A stretch of DNA of 64,000 nt from Acidobacteriota bacterium (lineage in GTDB: Bacteria > Acidobacteriota > Terriglobia > UBA7540): the NCBI GenBank assembly GCA_021838785.1, contig JAKCCV010000019.1, forward strand, positions 1 through 64,000. The letters run 5' to 3'. This document shows, one piece after another, positions 52,799-61,305 of this stretch. Each line of letters opens with the position of its first letter. Position 1 is the first letter of the stretch. The translations under genes were made by a program, and so were the position numbers. Below the pieces are notes generated by a model, which worked only from the letters and a program-made list of their open reading frames with translations, had not been told where the DNA came from and did not search any database.

Positions 52799-53224
52799 AT
52801 GGGACGATTTGCCGGGCCTGAAGAAGAAACGCAGGGCGAGACACGGGGGAATCACTCCACGGAACGGTTGGCGCCAGCGGTGGCCACCTCCAAAGGTGAC
52901 GGCAACTTCAGCGACACGCCCCACGGAATTGAAGTCCTCCTCACCAGCAGGGAAGCACCCCAGGTTCTAAAAATTCATCCGAAAGTGCTCGAACGGATGG
53001 CAAAGCGGGGCGAGGTACCGGCTCTGAAAGTTGGGAAGTATTGGCGGTATCGCGCTACAAGGGGTGTTCAAAGCGCGGCTATCGTGCTAGAATGCCTGCG
53101 TTGGGCCACGAAGGGAGAGCGGAGGAAAACCGGCAGAGGCAAGTGGGGCGAACCGGCATGCCGCCAGGTCGTGCGAGGCAAAAGAGAAGGGCCTGTAGCT
53201 CAGGTGGCTAGAGCGCACCCCTGA
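52799..53224 (+). CDS. Excisionase-type HTH protein, probably frameshifted
   Basis: A 141-residue frame, start supported by AAGAGG upstream. Residues about 45-85 form a MerR/excisionase-like DNA-binding domain: LLTSREAPQVLKIHPKVLE, then MAKRGEVPALKVGKYWRYRA. Beyond that the frame is Arg-rich and unlike the family, and it runs 36 bases into the tRNA-Ile gene. If the GGGG at 53061-53064 were GGG, the frame would read RVFKARLSC and stop at 53090, a more usual end. Such small proteins often accompany integrated elements or restriction systems; none is intact nearby. Confidence 0.6.
   Translation: MGRFAGPEEETQGETRGNHSTERLAPAVATSKGDGNFSDTPHGIEVLLTSREAPQVLKIHPKVLERMAKRGEVPALKVGKYWRYRATRGVQSAAIVLECLRWATKGERRKTGRGKWGEPACRQVVRGKREGPVAQVARAHP
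53065..53093 (+). promoter_or_regulatory. Candidate promoter of tRNA-Ile
   Basis: An extended -10 (TGCTAGAAT, hexamer 53088-53093) with a weak -35 (TGTTCA, 53065-53070) 17 bases upstream. It precedes the tRNA by about 95 bases. Confidence 0.35.
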
Positions 53225-53265
53225 TAAGGGTGAGGTCGGTAGTTCAACTCTACCCAGGCCCACCA
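53189..53265 (+). tRNA. tRNA-Ile (anticodon GAT)
   Basis: A complete 77-base tRNA. The acceptor stem GGGCCTG pairs with CAGGCCC, followed by A and an encoded CCA. The D arm contains AGCTCAGGTGG, the anticodon stem CACCC/GGGTG closes the loop CTGATAA (anticodon GAT), and the T arm carries GGTTCAA-like AGTTCAA. It is a single gene, not in an rRNA operon. Accessory DNA ends just before its 5' side. Confidence 0.97.
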
Positions 53266-53460
53266 TTTGCTGTCTGCTCCGTGACGGGTAGGATTTTAAA
53301 TTCCCGGGGTCCAAAGCGCCGCCGGCCAATGCGACGGGCACGGCAATCAGCCCCACCGGGGTGGAAGGATGGGGCGACCGAATGCCAGAGCTTGGGCAGC
53401 GTAGGCCGGGACCTTCACCGGGAGCAAACGGAGAGCGACCCTCAACGATCGCAGGGCCCC

Positions 53461-54210
53461 GTGAGTAGCGAGATTCCCGAAGCCCGCCTGCTAGCCCAAA
53501 TCCATCCCGAACGGCTTCCCAAGCATGTGGCCATCATCATGGATGGAAACGGCCGCTGGGCCAGGAAACGCCGGCTGCCGCGCATCGCCGGCCATCGCGC
53601 CGGCATGAACGCCGTCCGACGGGTCATTGAAGCCTGCGCGGAGCTGCGCATCCCCTACCTGACCTTGTACGCTTTCTCGGTAGAAAATTGGAAGAGGCCG
53701 CGGCGCGAAGTCGAATTGCTGATGCAGCTATTGAAAGAATATCTGAAAAAAGGGGTCGCGGATCTCGACCGACATAACATTCGTCTAGGGGTAATCGGGC
53801 GAATCGCTGAACTTCCGGCCAGCGTTCGGCAGGGGCTTCGTGCAGCGGTTGGAAAGACTCAATCTAACACCGGTTTGCGCCTGACCTTGGCCCTGAACTA
53901 CGGCGGGCGGGCCGAATTGGTGGACGCTTTTCGCTCCCTCATGTCGGAGCACGCCTCGGCTGCGGGAGCCGCGCCACCCCCGGACGAAGAGGCCATTCGC
54001 CGCCACTTATACACAAGTGATCTGCCTGACCCGGATCTGCTCATTCGCACCAGCGGGGAAATGCGGCTGAGCAATTTTTTGCTGTGGCAAGTGGCCTACG
54101 CGGAAATCTGGGTGACGGAAACGCTCTGGCCCGATTTCGGCAAGAAGGATTTGCTCGAGGCGCTGCTCGATTACCAAAAGCGCGAACGACGTTATGGAGG
54201 GTTAGGATAG
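53461..54210 (+). CDS. uppS: Isoprenyl transferase (undecaprenyl diphosphate synthase)
   Basis: Cis-prenyltransferase that extends farnesyl diphosphate with isopentenyl diphosphate to the C55 lipid carrier for cell-wall and LPS sugars. From the GTG at 53461 it has 249 residues, the family length. The catalytic Asp28 is in HVAIIMDGNGRWA; RIAGHRAGM, TLYAFSVENWKRP and the C-terminal PDLLIRTSGEMRLSNFLLWQ are the classic conserved regions. The frame is open upstream to the tRNA, but that 77-codon extension is not conserved. It heads the uppS-cdsA-dxr-rseP-ispG operon. Confidence 0.95.
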   Translation: MSSEIPEARLLAQIHPERLPKHVAIIMDGNGRWARKRRLPRIAGHRAGMNAVRRVIEACAELRIPYLTLYAFSVENWKRPRREVELLMQLLKEYLKKGVADLDRHNIRLGVIGRIAELPASVRQGLRAAVGKTQSNTGLRLTLALNYGGRAELVDAFRSLMSEHASAAGAAPPPDEEAIRRHLYTSDLPDPDLLIRTSGEMRLSNFLLWQVAYAEIWVTETLWPDFGKKDLLEALLDYQKRERRYGGLG

Positions 54211-54264
54211 CTGGGAAGGCCGCGGCCGCCGGAAAGAAAGTGGGCGACGCCGCATGGAAGTCGC

Positions 54265-55077
54265 ATGAAACGTCGCATCTTCACGGCGGTGCCCTTGGCG
54301 GCGCTGGTCGCCTATCTTGTGCTCCAGAGCCGGCCGTGGGTGTTTGTGGTGGCGGTCACTTTGACGGCGGAAATCTGCCTCATCGAATACTTTGGCATCA
54401 GCCGCAAATGCGGCCTCGGTGGATTGCCGAAGGTCGCTTACTTTGCCACGGCGGCGCTCTGCGGAGCGCAATGGGCGGCGCTTCGCGGTTTGCAAGGCGC
54501 CGTGTCCGCGACATTGTTGTTGACGGTGATCCTGGTTCCGATTGTCGCTCTCGGCGTGCGCCGCGAATTGAGGGAATATTTGGGGACGGTTGCCTCCACG
54601 CTATTTGGCATCTTGTATATTGGCTTGGGGCTTTCCTGGCTGGTTCGGACACGGTTCGATAGCCCCACGATGGGCCGAGCCATGACCGGCCTGTTGCTGC
54701 TCATGGTTTGGACGGGCGATATTGCGGCGTTTGTCGTAGGGCGAGGCGTGGGTCGAAGGCCGCTGGCGCCGCGAATCTCACCCAAGAAGACTTGGGAAGG
54801 AGCGGCGGCGGGGCTGGCCGCCAGCGTCGCCGTGGCGTGGGGATTTATGCGATATTTTGCGAAGATGCCGGGGTGGGAGGCGGTTCTGTGGGTGTCACTG
54901 CCCGTGGCGGTGGCAAGCCAACTCGGCGACCTGATTGAGTCCGCACTCAAGCGCGGCGCTGACATGAAGGATTCGGGGCGGCTGTTGCCGGGCCACGGAG
55001 GGATGTTCGACCGTGTGGATAGCCTTATCCTGAGCGCTCCGGTGTTCTGGATGGTAGGGCAATTATGGCATCGGTAA
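54265..55077 (+). CDS. cdsA: Phosphatidate cytidylyltransferase
   Basis: An integral membrane enzyme of 270 residues that makes CDP-diacylglycerol from phosphatidate and CTP for phospholipid synthesis. About seven hydrophobic segments are visible. The CdsA signature lies at the C-terminus: ISPKKTWEGAAAGL (about 172-185) and QLGDLIESALKRGADMKDSG (about 220-240), with GHGGMFDRVDS closing the active site. It follows uppS by 54 bases and overlaps dxr by 13 bases, so it belongs to the same operon. Confidence 0.95.
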   Translation: MKRRIFTAVPLAALVAYLVLQSRPWVFVVAVTLTAEICLIEYFGISRKCGLGGLPKVAYFATAALCGAQWAALRGLQGAVSATLLLTVILVPIVALGVRRELREYLGTVASTLFGILYIGLGLSWLVRTRFDSPTMGRAMTGLLLLMVWTGDIAAFVVGRGVGRRPLAPRISPKKTWEGAAAGLAASVAVAWGFMRYFAKMPGWEAVLWVSLPVAVASQLGDLIESALKRGADMKDSGRLLPGHGGMFDRVDSLILSAPVFWMVGQLWHR

Positions 55078-56264
55078 AACGGCTCTGCATTCTCGGCTCA
55101 ACCGGCTCGATTGGCCAGAGCTGCCTGGCGGTGGTGCGAAGTTTGCCGCAGCGGTTGCGCGTCGAGGCGGTGTGCGCAGGTAAAAATCTGGAGCTTCTCG
55201 CCGAGCAAATCCGCGAATTCTCACCCTCCTTTGCCTGCGTGGCCCTGCAGGAAGATGTTGAGCGGCTGCGGGCGCGGCTGCGTGAGAGCGGCTACCGCGG
55301 CTCGATCCGCCTGGCAGCGGGCACCGAAGGCCAAATCGAAGCGGCCACCCTGCCCACGGCAGATTACGTAGTCTCCGGCTCGCACGGCATCATAGGGCTT
55401 GAGGCCAGCTTTGCCGCCCTCGAAGCAGGCAAGTCCGTGGGGCTGGCGAACAAAGAGGTTCTGGTGGCGGCCGGTGAACTCTTTATGGCCAAGGCCCGAC
55501 ACCATCGGGCGAACGTCGTGCCGATTGACAGCGAACACTGCGCCTTGCATCAGTGCCTGCGAGCAGGAACGGGGGTCGAAGTGCAGCGTGTCATCCTGAC
55601 CGGCTCGGGAGGCCCTTTTCTGAGAACGCCACCGGATCAGCTGGAATCCGTAACGCCGCAAATGGCGCTCAATCACCCCGTTTGGAAGATGGGCGACCGG
55701 ATCACGGTAGATTCGGCAACTCTAATGAACAAAGGGTTTGAAATCATCGAGGCGAGGTGGCTGTTTGGATTGCCTCCGGAGCGCATTGAGACGCTGATTC
55801 ATCCGGAATCGCTGGTGCATTCCATGGTAGAATTCAAGGATGGGTCTGTAATCGCCCAGCTTGCGATTCCGGATATGCGCCTGCCCATCCAATACGCCCT
55901 GAGCTATCCGGAGCGTATGGAGCCCGAGATGCCGCTGCCGAGGCTGGACCTGGTGGGCCGCACGCTGCACTTTGAAAAGCCCGATACGTCGCGCTTTCCG
56001 TGCCTGGCGTTGGCGCGCGAGGCTTTGGAAGCCGGCGGGGCACAAACCTGCCACCTGAATGCCGCGGATGAGATTGCCGTGGCCGCTTTTTTAAGTAAGC
56101 GGCTGAAATTCACGGATATTCCGCGGGTGATTGAAAAAGTGTTACGCGCCTGCCCTCCGCATCATCTGAACAGTGTGGAGGATGTTCTTGAGTGTGACCG
56201 CGAGGCGCGCCGCCATGCGCAGGAGGCGGTAGAAGCCCTGGCCCAAAGCTCCGTGGTGGCATAA
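55065..56264 (+). CDS. dxr: 1-deoxy-D-xylulose 5-phosphate reductoisomerase
   Basis: Second step of the MEP pathway: DXP is rearranged and reduced with NADPH to MEP. The 399 residues match the family. The NADPH-binding loop GSTGSIG is at 11-17, metal and substrate residues lie in PIDSEHCALHQC (about 150), and the flexible loop with His and the second metal Glu follows in HPVWKMGDRITVDSATLMNKG and EIIEARWLF. The product feeds the isoprenoid chain used by UppS, and ispG lies further along, so two MEP enzymes share the operon. It overlaps cdsA. Confidence 0.97.
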   Translation: MASVKRLCILGSTGSIGQSCLAVVRSLPQRLRVEAVCAGKNLELLAEQIREFSPSFACVALQEDVERLRARLRESGYRGSIRLAAGTEGQIEAATLPTADYVVSGSHGIIGLEASFAALEAGKSVGLANKEVLVAAGELFMAKARHHRANVVPIDSEHCALHQCLRAGTGVEVQRVILTGSGGPFLRTPPDQLESVTPQMALNHPVWKMGDRITVDSATLMNKGFEIIEARWLFGLPPERIETLIHPESLVHSMVEFKDGSVIAQLAIPDMRLPIQYALSYPERMEPEMPLPRLDLVGRTLHFEKPDTSRFPCLALAREALEAGGAQTCHLNAADEIAVAAFLSKRLKFTDIPRVIEKVLRACPPHHLNSVEDVLECDREARRHAQEAVEALAQSSVVA

Positions 56265-56283
56265 AGGGGTCAATCGAGTCAGC

Positions 56284-57651
56284 ATGGTCTCTTCATTTTT
56301 GACGGATGTGACGGTGGTGGGCATCGTGCTGGGCGGCATGGTGTTCATCCACGAACTGGGCCACTTTCTGGCGGCTAAGGCGTTTGGCGTTCGGGTGGTC
56401 ACTTTCTCCCTCGGGTTTGGGCAGAGGTTGTTGGGCATTCATGCCGGGCGGCTGAGCTTGGGCGCGCTCAAAGACCCTGACCCAATGCACACCGATTATC
56501 GCTTAAGTCTGCTGCCGCTTGGCGGCTGGGTCAAAATGGCGGGCGATGACCCCACCGAAACACACCACACCGATCCCGATGAATATCTCTCCCGACCACG
56601 CTGGCAACGATTCGTGATCGTGCTGATGGGACCGACCATGAACGCCTTGCTGGCGGTGGGCCTGCTGACCGGACTCTACCGATTTCACTTCGAGAAGCCA
56701 GCTTATGAAGAGCAGCCGGTCGTCATCGGCGCCATCGTTCCGCACTCTCCGGCGGCAGAGGCGGGGCTTCAGGTGGGCGACACGGTGGCGCGCTTTGGAA
56801 CACTCCAGCATCCGCGGTGGCAGGACGTTGAGTTCCGCGTGCTCACCGACGCCGGGCAAAGCATTCCTTTGGTGGTGGAACACGACGGCAAGCAGTTTCA
56901 GACGACGCTCGTGCCGAGGGCGGAAGGAAGAGACCAAGTGGGAAGCGCAGGATGGTATCCGTGCGTCCCCTTGGTGATTGATCAGGTGTCGCCCGGCTCG
57001 CCCGCGAACCGCGTCGGCCTGCGGCCAGGAGACGAAATTATCGGCATCAACGGCCGGAAGATTCTTTTTGAGCCGCTCATCGTGGAAAAGCTCCGCGAAA
57101 GTGACGGACACCGAGTCCAGTTGACCATTGAGCGAGATGGTAAAACCTTCCCAGTGAGCGTGCGGCCGGTTTATTCCGAGGTGCAAGGGCAAAAATTCTG
57201 GCGGATCGGTGTGACGCTGCGGAACACGCTTTTTGTCGTGCGGGAGCTGCCGCTCGGACTCGCTTTTGAACGTTCGCTGCGCGACAACTTCCGCAGCCTG
57301 CTGGCCACTTTTGACGTGCTGGGCAAGATTGTGACCCGTCAGATGTCCACCCGGTCCCTCTCGGGCCCCATCGGCATTGCCCAGGCCTCGGGCCAAGCCT
57401 ACCGTGAAGGTTTGCCCGACCTGCTGACGCTGGCGGCGTTTATCAGCCTCCAATTGGCCCTCATCAACTTGTTCCCCATTCCAATTCTCGATGGCGGGGC
57501 CATCCTGCTCTTGGCGATTGAAGGGGTGCTTCGCCGCGACCTGAGTGTGGAACTCAAGGAACGCTTCTTGCAGGTAGGAATGGTTTTCCTGCTTTTGCTC
57601 GTCGTTTTTGTGACGTATAACGATATTGTCAAGACGGTTCACCCTTCGTAA
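56284..57651 (+). CDS. rseP: Site-2 metalloprotease RseP
   Basis: Intramembrane zinc protease of 455 residues. The zinc motif H23-E24-L-G-H27 sits in the first transmembrane helix, and the third zinc ligand is in NLFPIPILDGG (about 395) near the C-terminus. Between them are two PDZ domains (about 130-205 and 215-300: VDQVSPGSPANRVGLRPGDEI). It trims membrane-anchored anti-sigma factors and leftover signal peptides. The zinc-finger anti-sigma factor elsewhere in the window is a conceivable substrate, but nothing shows that. It starts 20 bases after dxr. Confidence 0.96.
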   Translation: MVSSFLTDVTVVGIVLGGMVFIHELGHFLAAKAFGVRVVTFSLGFGQRLLGIHAGRLSLGALKDPDPMHTDYRLSLLPLGGWVKMAGDDPTETHHTDPDEYLSRPRWQRFVIVLMGPTMNALLAVGLLTGLYRFHFEKPAYEEQPVVIGAIVPHSPAAEAGLQVGDTVARFGTLQHPRWQDVEFRVLTDAGQSIPLVVEHDGKQFQTTLVPRAEGRDQVGSAGWYPCVPLVIDQVSPGSPANRVGLRPGDEIIGINGRKILFEPLIVEKLRESDGHRVQLTIERDGKTFPVSVRPVYSEVQGQKFWRIGVTLRNTLFVVRELPLGLAFERSLRDNFRSLLATFDVLGKIVTRQMSTRSLSGPIGIAQASGQAYREGLPDLLTLAAFISLQLALINLFPIPILDGGAILLLAIEGVLRRDLSVELKERFLQVGMVFLLLLVVFVTYNDIVKTVHPS

Positions 57652-57748
57652 AACTGGCGGGAAGTTGTAAAATAGTCTCTCGCAGGTGAGCCCAAACGAT
57701 GCGGGAGAGAACCGAATTTTTCGGCGGCGGACATAAGGAAGGACTGCG

Positions 57749-58918
57749 GTGAATTTCAGCGACCAAGAACATTTTCCTCCGCGACGCAAGACGCGCCCGG
57801 TAAAGGTGGGGCGGCTGACGATCGGCGGTGATGCGCCCATCGTTGTCCAATCCATGACCAAGACGGATACGCGCGATGTGGAAAAGACGGTCGAGCAAAT
57901 CCAACAGATGGAAGCGGCCGGCTGCGAGATTGTCCGGCTGGCGGTTCCTGACCTAGAGGCCGCCAAAGCCTTGGCAGAAATTCGCAAGCGCTGCCCCGAT
58001 TCGGTGGTGGTTTCCGACATTCATTTTCAGTACAAGTTCGCCCTGATGGCCCTCGACGCGGGCATTGATAAGCTGCGCATCAATCCGGGGAACATCGGCG
58101 ACGCGGAAAAAGTGCGCGAGGTGGTGCGGCGCGCGCAGCAGCAGAAGGTGCCCATCCGCATTGGGGTGAACGCCGGCTCGCTGGAGCGGCGCCTGCTTGA
58201 GAAATACGGGTATCCGACCCCCGAGGCGATGGTCGAAAGCGCCGAATATCACCTCCGCATCTTGGAGGATTTGGGATTCCGAGATACGGTCATCTCGCTA
58301 AAATCCTCCAACGTCAAGCTGACCGTGGCGGCGTATCGCCTGTTGGCCCAACGCTGCGATTATCCTTTTCACCTGGGCGTGACGGAGGCGGGCACGCAAT
58401 TTTCGGGCACCGTGAAATCCTGCGTTGGCATGGGGATTTTGCTGGCAGAAGGCATTGGAGACACCATTCGTGTTTCGTTGGCCACCGATCCGGTGGAGGA
58501 AGTGCGCGTGGCTTATGAATTGTTGAAATCGCTGGAGCTGCGCAGTCGCGGCCCGGTGGTGATTGCCTGCCCCACCTGCGGCCGGTTAGAGGTGGATTTG
58601 TTCAAAATTGCTCAAGAAATCGAGCAAGCGACTTCCAAAATCAAAACGCCCCTGACCGTGGCCGTGATGGGTTGCGCCGTGAACGGCCCGGGAGAGGCCC
58701 GCGAGGCCGATTTGGGCGTGGCGGCCGGTCGCGGCAACGGCATGATCTATCGCCAAGGCAAAGCCATTCGGCGGGTCGCCGAAAGCGAAATTGTTCCGGC
58801 CCTACTGGAAGAGATAGAACGCTTTGTTGCCGATCAAGCCTCCGGCTTGACCGAGCCGGCCGCGGCCATTCCGGAGCCGAAAGAGCAACTCTCCAGCCGT
58901 CTGGTGACGATTTCCTAA
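57749..58918 (+). CDS. ispG: 4-hydroxy-3-methylbut-2-enyl diphosphate synthase (ferredoxin/flavodoxin)
   Basis: Penultimate MEP enzyme, reducing MEcPP to HMBPP through a [4Fe-4S] cluster. The 389 residues match the bacterial form, with an N-terminal TIM barrel (VGRLTIGGDAPIVVQSM, then RLAVPD and INPGNIGD). The C-terminal cluster domain carries the cysteines in IACPTCGR (about 272-279) and MGCAVNGPGEA (about 310). It follows rseP by about 100 bases in the same direction. A short Pro/Glu-rich tail is added at the end. The start codon is a GTG. Confidence 0.97.
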   Translation: MNFSDQEHFPPRRKTRPVKVGRLTIGGDAPIVVQSMTKTDTRDVEKTVEQIQQMEAAGCEIVRLAVPDLEAAKALAEIRKRCPDSVVVSDIHFQYKFALMALDAGIDKLRINPGNIGDAEKVREVVRRAQQQKVPIRIGVNAGSLERRLLEKYGYPTPEAMVESAEYHLRILEDLGFRDTVISLKSSNVKLTVAAYRLLAQRCDYPFHLGVTEAGTQFSGTVKSCVGMGILLAEGIGDTIRVSLATDPVEEVRVAYELLKSLELRSRGPVVIACPTCGRLEVDLFKIAQEIEQATSKIKTPLTVAVMGCAVNGPGEAREADLGVAAGRGNGMIYRQGKAIRRVAESEIVPALLEEIERFVADQASGLTEPAAAIPEPKEQLSSRLVTIS

Positions 58919-58922
58919 CCCC

Positions 58923-59894
58923 TCACGATTTTCCTACCGAACGTGCAGCCATCCGTGCGGAGAAGAACTGCTGCCAGTGAAAGTAGCGGCGCGTCCGACG
59001 AATATCTTTTCCGATTTGTGCCTTCAGGGCTTCGGAGGTGGGAAAGGCCCTCTCCTCCCGCAGGCGGTAGAGGAATTGAATGCGCAGACGGTTCTCCTCG
59101 CCCTGCGGAGGGTCTTCCAGCAAATAGGTTTCAATGGAAAGAGGATGCGGGCCAAAGGTTGGCTTCGTGCCGACGTTGGTCACCGATTCAAACCTTCGCT
59201 CACCGAGCAGGGTGCCGGTTACATAGACGCCGGTTCGAGGAAGCTGCTGTTGCGGCGTGGCCAGGTTAAGCGTGGGCACGGTTAAGCGACGGCCGCGGCC
59301 TTCACCCGGCTCGACCAACCCCGCCAACTCATAGGCCCGGCCCAGCAGCCGATTGGCCAGGGAAATTTTCCCTTCATCGAGCAGCGCCCGGACGCGGCTG
59401 CTCGAAACCGGCTCGCCCCGCATCATCCGCAGCGGAAGCACGTGAACCGCAAACCCTTCAGTTTCCCCCAACTGTCTGAGCCGATCCACGGTTCCTTGGC
59501 GGTTCCGGCCGAAGCAGAAATTCGCGCCCACATGAATCTGCCGCGCCCCTAAAGCCCGAACCAGCGCCTGCTCGACAAATTCCTCCGGAGAGAGCTGCGC
59601 CAGGGCGTGGGTGAAGGGAAGAATCCACACGATATCCACGCCCTGCTCGGCAATGAGCCTGAGCTTGAGACTGAGCTGGGTCAACGTCTTAGGCACACGC
59701 TCGGGCGCCAGGATTTGAGCTGGATGAGGATCGAACGTCAGCACGACGGCCGGGACGCCCAAGCTCCGGGCCGCTTGCACAACGCTTCCGAACAGCTCCT
59801 GATGCGCGCAGTGGACGCCATCAAAGTTGCCGATGGTCACCACGCTCGCCGCAAGTGATTCGGCTGGGGGCAGCGACTGGCGCAGCACTCGCAT
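58923..59894 (-). CDS. ribF: Bifunctional riboflavin kinase / FAD synthetase
   Basis: Makes FMN and then FAD. The 323 residues contain the N-terminal nucleotidyltransferase domain with VVTIGNFDGVHCAHQ (about 19-33) and TFDPHPAQIL, the KISL-like SSRVRALLDEGKI region (about 165), and the C-terminal riboflavin kinase barrel (about 185-310: GRAYELAGLVEPGEGRGRRL and PTLNLA). The start is at 59894 with weak upstream AGAATG context. It is convergent with ispG, with only 4 bases between the stops. Confidence 0.95.
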   Translation of the reverse strand: MRVLRQSLPPAESLAASVVTIGNFDGVHCAHQELFGSVVQAARSLGVPAVVLTFDPHPAQILAPERVPKTLTQLSLKLRLIAEQGVDIVWILPFTHALAQLSPEEFVEQALVRALGARQIHVGANFCFGRNRQGTVDRLRQLGETEGFAVHVLPLRMMRGEPVSSSRVRALLDEGKISLANRLLGRAYELAGLVEPGEGRGRRLTVPTLNLATPQQQLPRTGVYVTGTLLGERRFESVTNVGTKPTFGPHPLSIETYLLEDPPQGEENRLRIQFLYRLREERAFPTSEALKAQIGKDIRRTRRYFHWQQFFSARMAARSVGKS

Positions 59895-59903
59895 AGAATG
59901 AAT

Positions 59904-60662
59904 TCAAACCTCGACCTTCAGGCCGTCGTAAGCCAACCGCACGTGCGGAGGAAGCAGGGCGTTGGTGCTTTCGTGCCCCATTTCATGCGCAATATGCGTG
60001 AACAGGGCTCGCGCCGGCTTTAAGCGCTCGACCAACGCCAGGGATTGGTCCAAACTCGAGTGCGTGGGGTGCGGCTCCCGCCGCAGGGAATCAAGAATCA
60101 ATAAATCCAAACCTTCCAGCATGGCCAGCGTCGGCTCGGGAATTACGCTGAAATCGGTGACGTAGGCGGCGCGCCGAAACCGGAAACCTAGTACCGGCAA
60201 CTGACCGTGAACAACAGGCAAGGGCGTCATCCGCTCGCCCCACAGCTCAAAGGGCGCCGCAATCAAGCGCGGTTCAATGCGAAGAATTCCGCCGTAAGGA
60301 TAGTCGTGGTTGAAGATGTAGGGAAACATTCTCTCCAGATCCCTCATACAGCGCTCGTCGGCATAAAGCGGAATCGGCTGTCGCTGCTTAAAATAATACG
60401 GGCGCACGTCGTCCAAGCCGAGCACGTGGTCGGCGTGCGCGTGCGTAAAAACGAGCGCATCCACCCTTTCAATCTGCTCCCGCAAGGCCTGGAAACGAAA
60501 ATCCGGCGCCGTGTCAATCACGACGACACGGCCCTCGAATTCCAACAGCAGAGAAGGTCGCGTGCGCTTGTCGTGAGAATCCGGAGACAGGCAAACAGGG
60601 CAACGGCAGCCAAGAATCGGAACGCCGGTTGAGGTGCCGGTGCCCAGGAAGGTGAGTTTCAT
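59904..60662 (-). CDS. MBL-fold metallohydrolase (PhnP/RNase Z-like)
   Basis: A 252-residue metallo-beta-lactamase-fold protein. The zinc motif HAHADHVLGLDD is at about 74-85, an earlier strand is VVVIDTAPDF, and the later His is in VVHGQ (about 149). The N-terminal GTGTSTGVP and cysteines in GCRCPVC (about 17-23) resemble the PhnP-like group, which binds a structural zinc there. Substrates in that group are cyclic phosphodiesters, but the role here is unknown. It overlaps the DUF1844 gene by 4 bases (ATGA) and precedes ribF by 9 bases: a three-gene operon. Confidence 0.9.
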   Translation of the reverse strand: MKLTFLGTGTSTGVPILGCRCPVCLSPDSHDKRTRPSLLLEFEGRVVVIDTAPDFRFQALREQIERVDALVFTHAHADHVLGLDDVRPYYFKQRQPIPLYADERCMRDLERMFPYIFNHDYPYGGILRIEPRLIAAPFELWGERMTPLPVVHGQLPVLGFRFRRAAYVTDFSVIPEPTLAMLEGLDLLILDSLRREPHPTHSSLDQSLALVERLKPARALFTHIAHEMGHESTNALLPPHVRLAYDGLKVEV

Positions 60663-61090
60663 CGGCGCTTGGAGAGAAGCCGCTTTTCAACCTCGAGGTA
60701 ACTGGCTCGCAATTCGTACAGCACCTCGTCGAGCAACCGCATTTCTTCGGCGGTGAGGTTGCCGCGCGTTTTTTTCTGCAGAACCTCCAGCAGATCAATC
60801 GTGCGACGGGCGTTGACGGGGTCGGGCGGCATTCGCTCGCCGTCCGGCCCCGGCAGGAGCGACAGTTGATACATGGCCGTCGTGCTTAGGTAGGAAACTA
60901 AGGTTTCAAACTCCGGCATGGCTTCCGGAGCAGGTTGGGAGGACGGCGCGGCGGTCGGCTCGGGGCGAGACGCGGGCGGAGGCGTCGAATTCACTGTTTC
61001 GGTCTCGGTCCCCAAACGGGTGCCGTCGGCCGCAAAGCCTCGACGATCCACAACCTTAAAGCCCGTTGGCTGGTCATTTTCCTCGGCCAT
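60659..61090 (-). CDS. DUF1844 protein
   Basis: A 143-residue protein with a Pro/Ser-rich first half (about 1-55) and a conserved helical DUF1844 domain (about 57-130: FETLVSYLSTTAMYQLSLLPG, then DLLEVLQKKTRGNLTAEE and LLDEVLYELRASYLEVEK). The family is small and typical of Acidobacteria and Deltaproteobacteria, with no known function. It is the first gene of the operon with the MBL hydrolase and ribF. It faces the thioredoxin gene across a 215-base region. Confidence 0.85.
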   Translation of the reverse strand: MAEENDQPTGFKVVDRRGFAADGTRLGTETETVNSTPPPASRPEPTAAPSSQPAPEAMPEFETLVSYLSTTAMYQLSLLPGPDGERMPPDPVNARRTIDLLEVLQKKTRGNLTAEEMRLLDEVLYELRASYLEVEKRLLSKRR

Positions 61091-61305
61091 CAGATTCCTC
61101 CCGGGTGGTCGCCGCCGTCAGAGTGCAGGTCTCCCGATAATGTGCAAACTTTAGTGTATCAATTTGTTCCAATCGCCACAAGGTTTGAAGCCTGAACGTA
61201 GGGCGAAACTGGAACTGCAAGAGAGACGAAGCCGCCTGCGCGAATCTTTCCGTGCGGTCGCGCATCAAATAGGCGAGTGAATGCAAATAAACAGGAGAAA
61301 ACGGA

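Noticed and set aside
53189-53265. tRNA-Ile as attachment site of the accessory patch
   Set aside because: Tyrosine integrases usually use the 3' end of a tRNA, but here the accessory DNA lies on the 5' side, and no repeat of the tRNA end was seen at the left border.
56503-58020. 505-codon minus-strand frame
   Set aside because: Antisense to rseP and ispG, both with full catalytic motifs.
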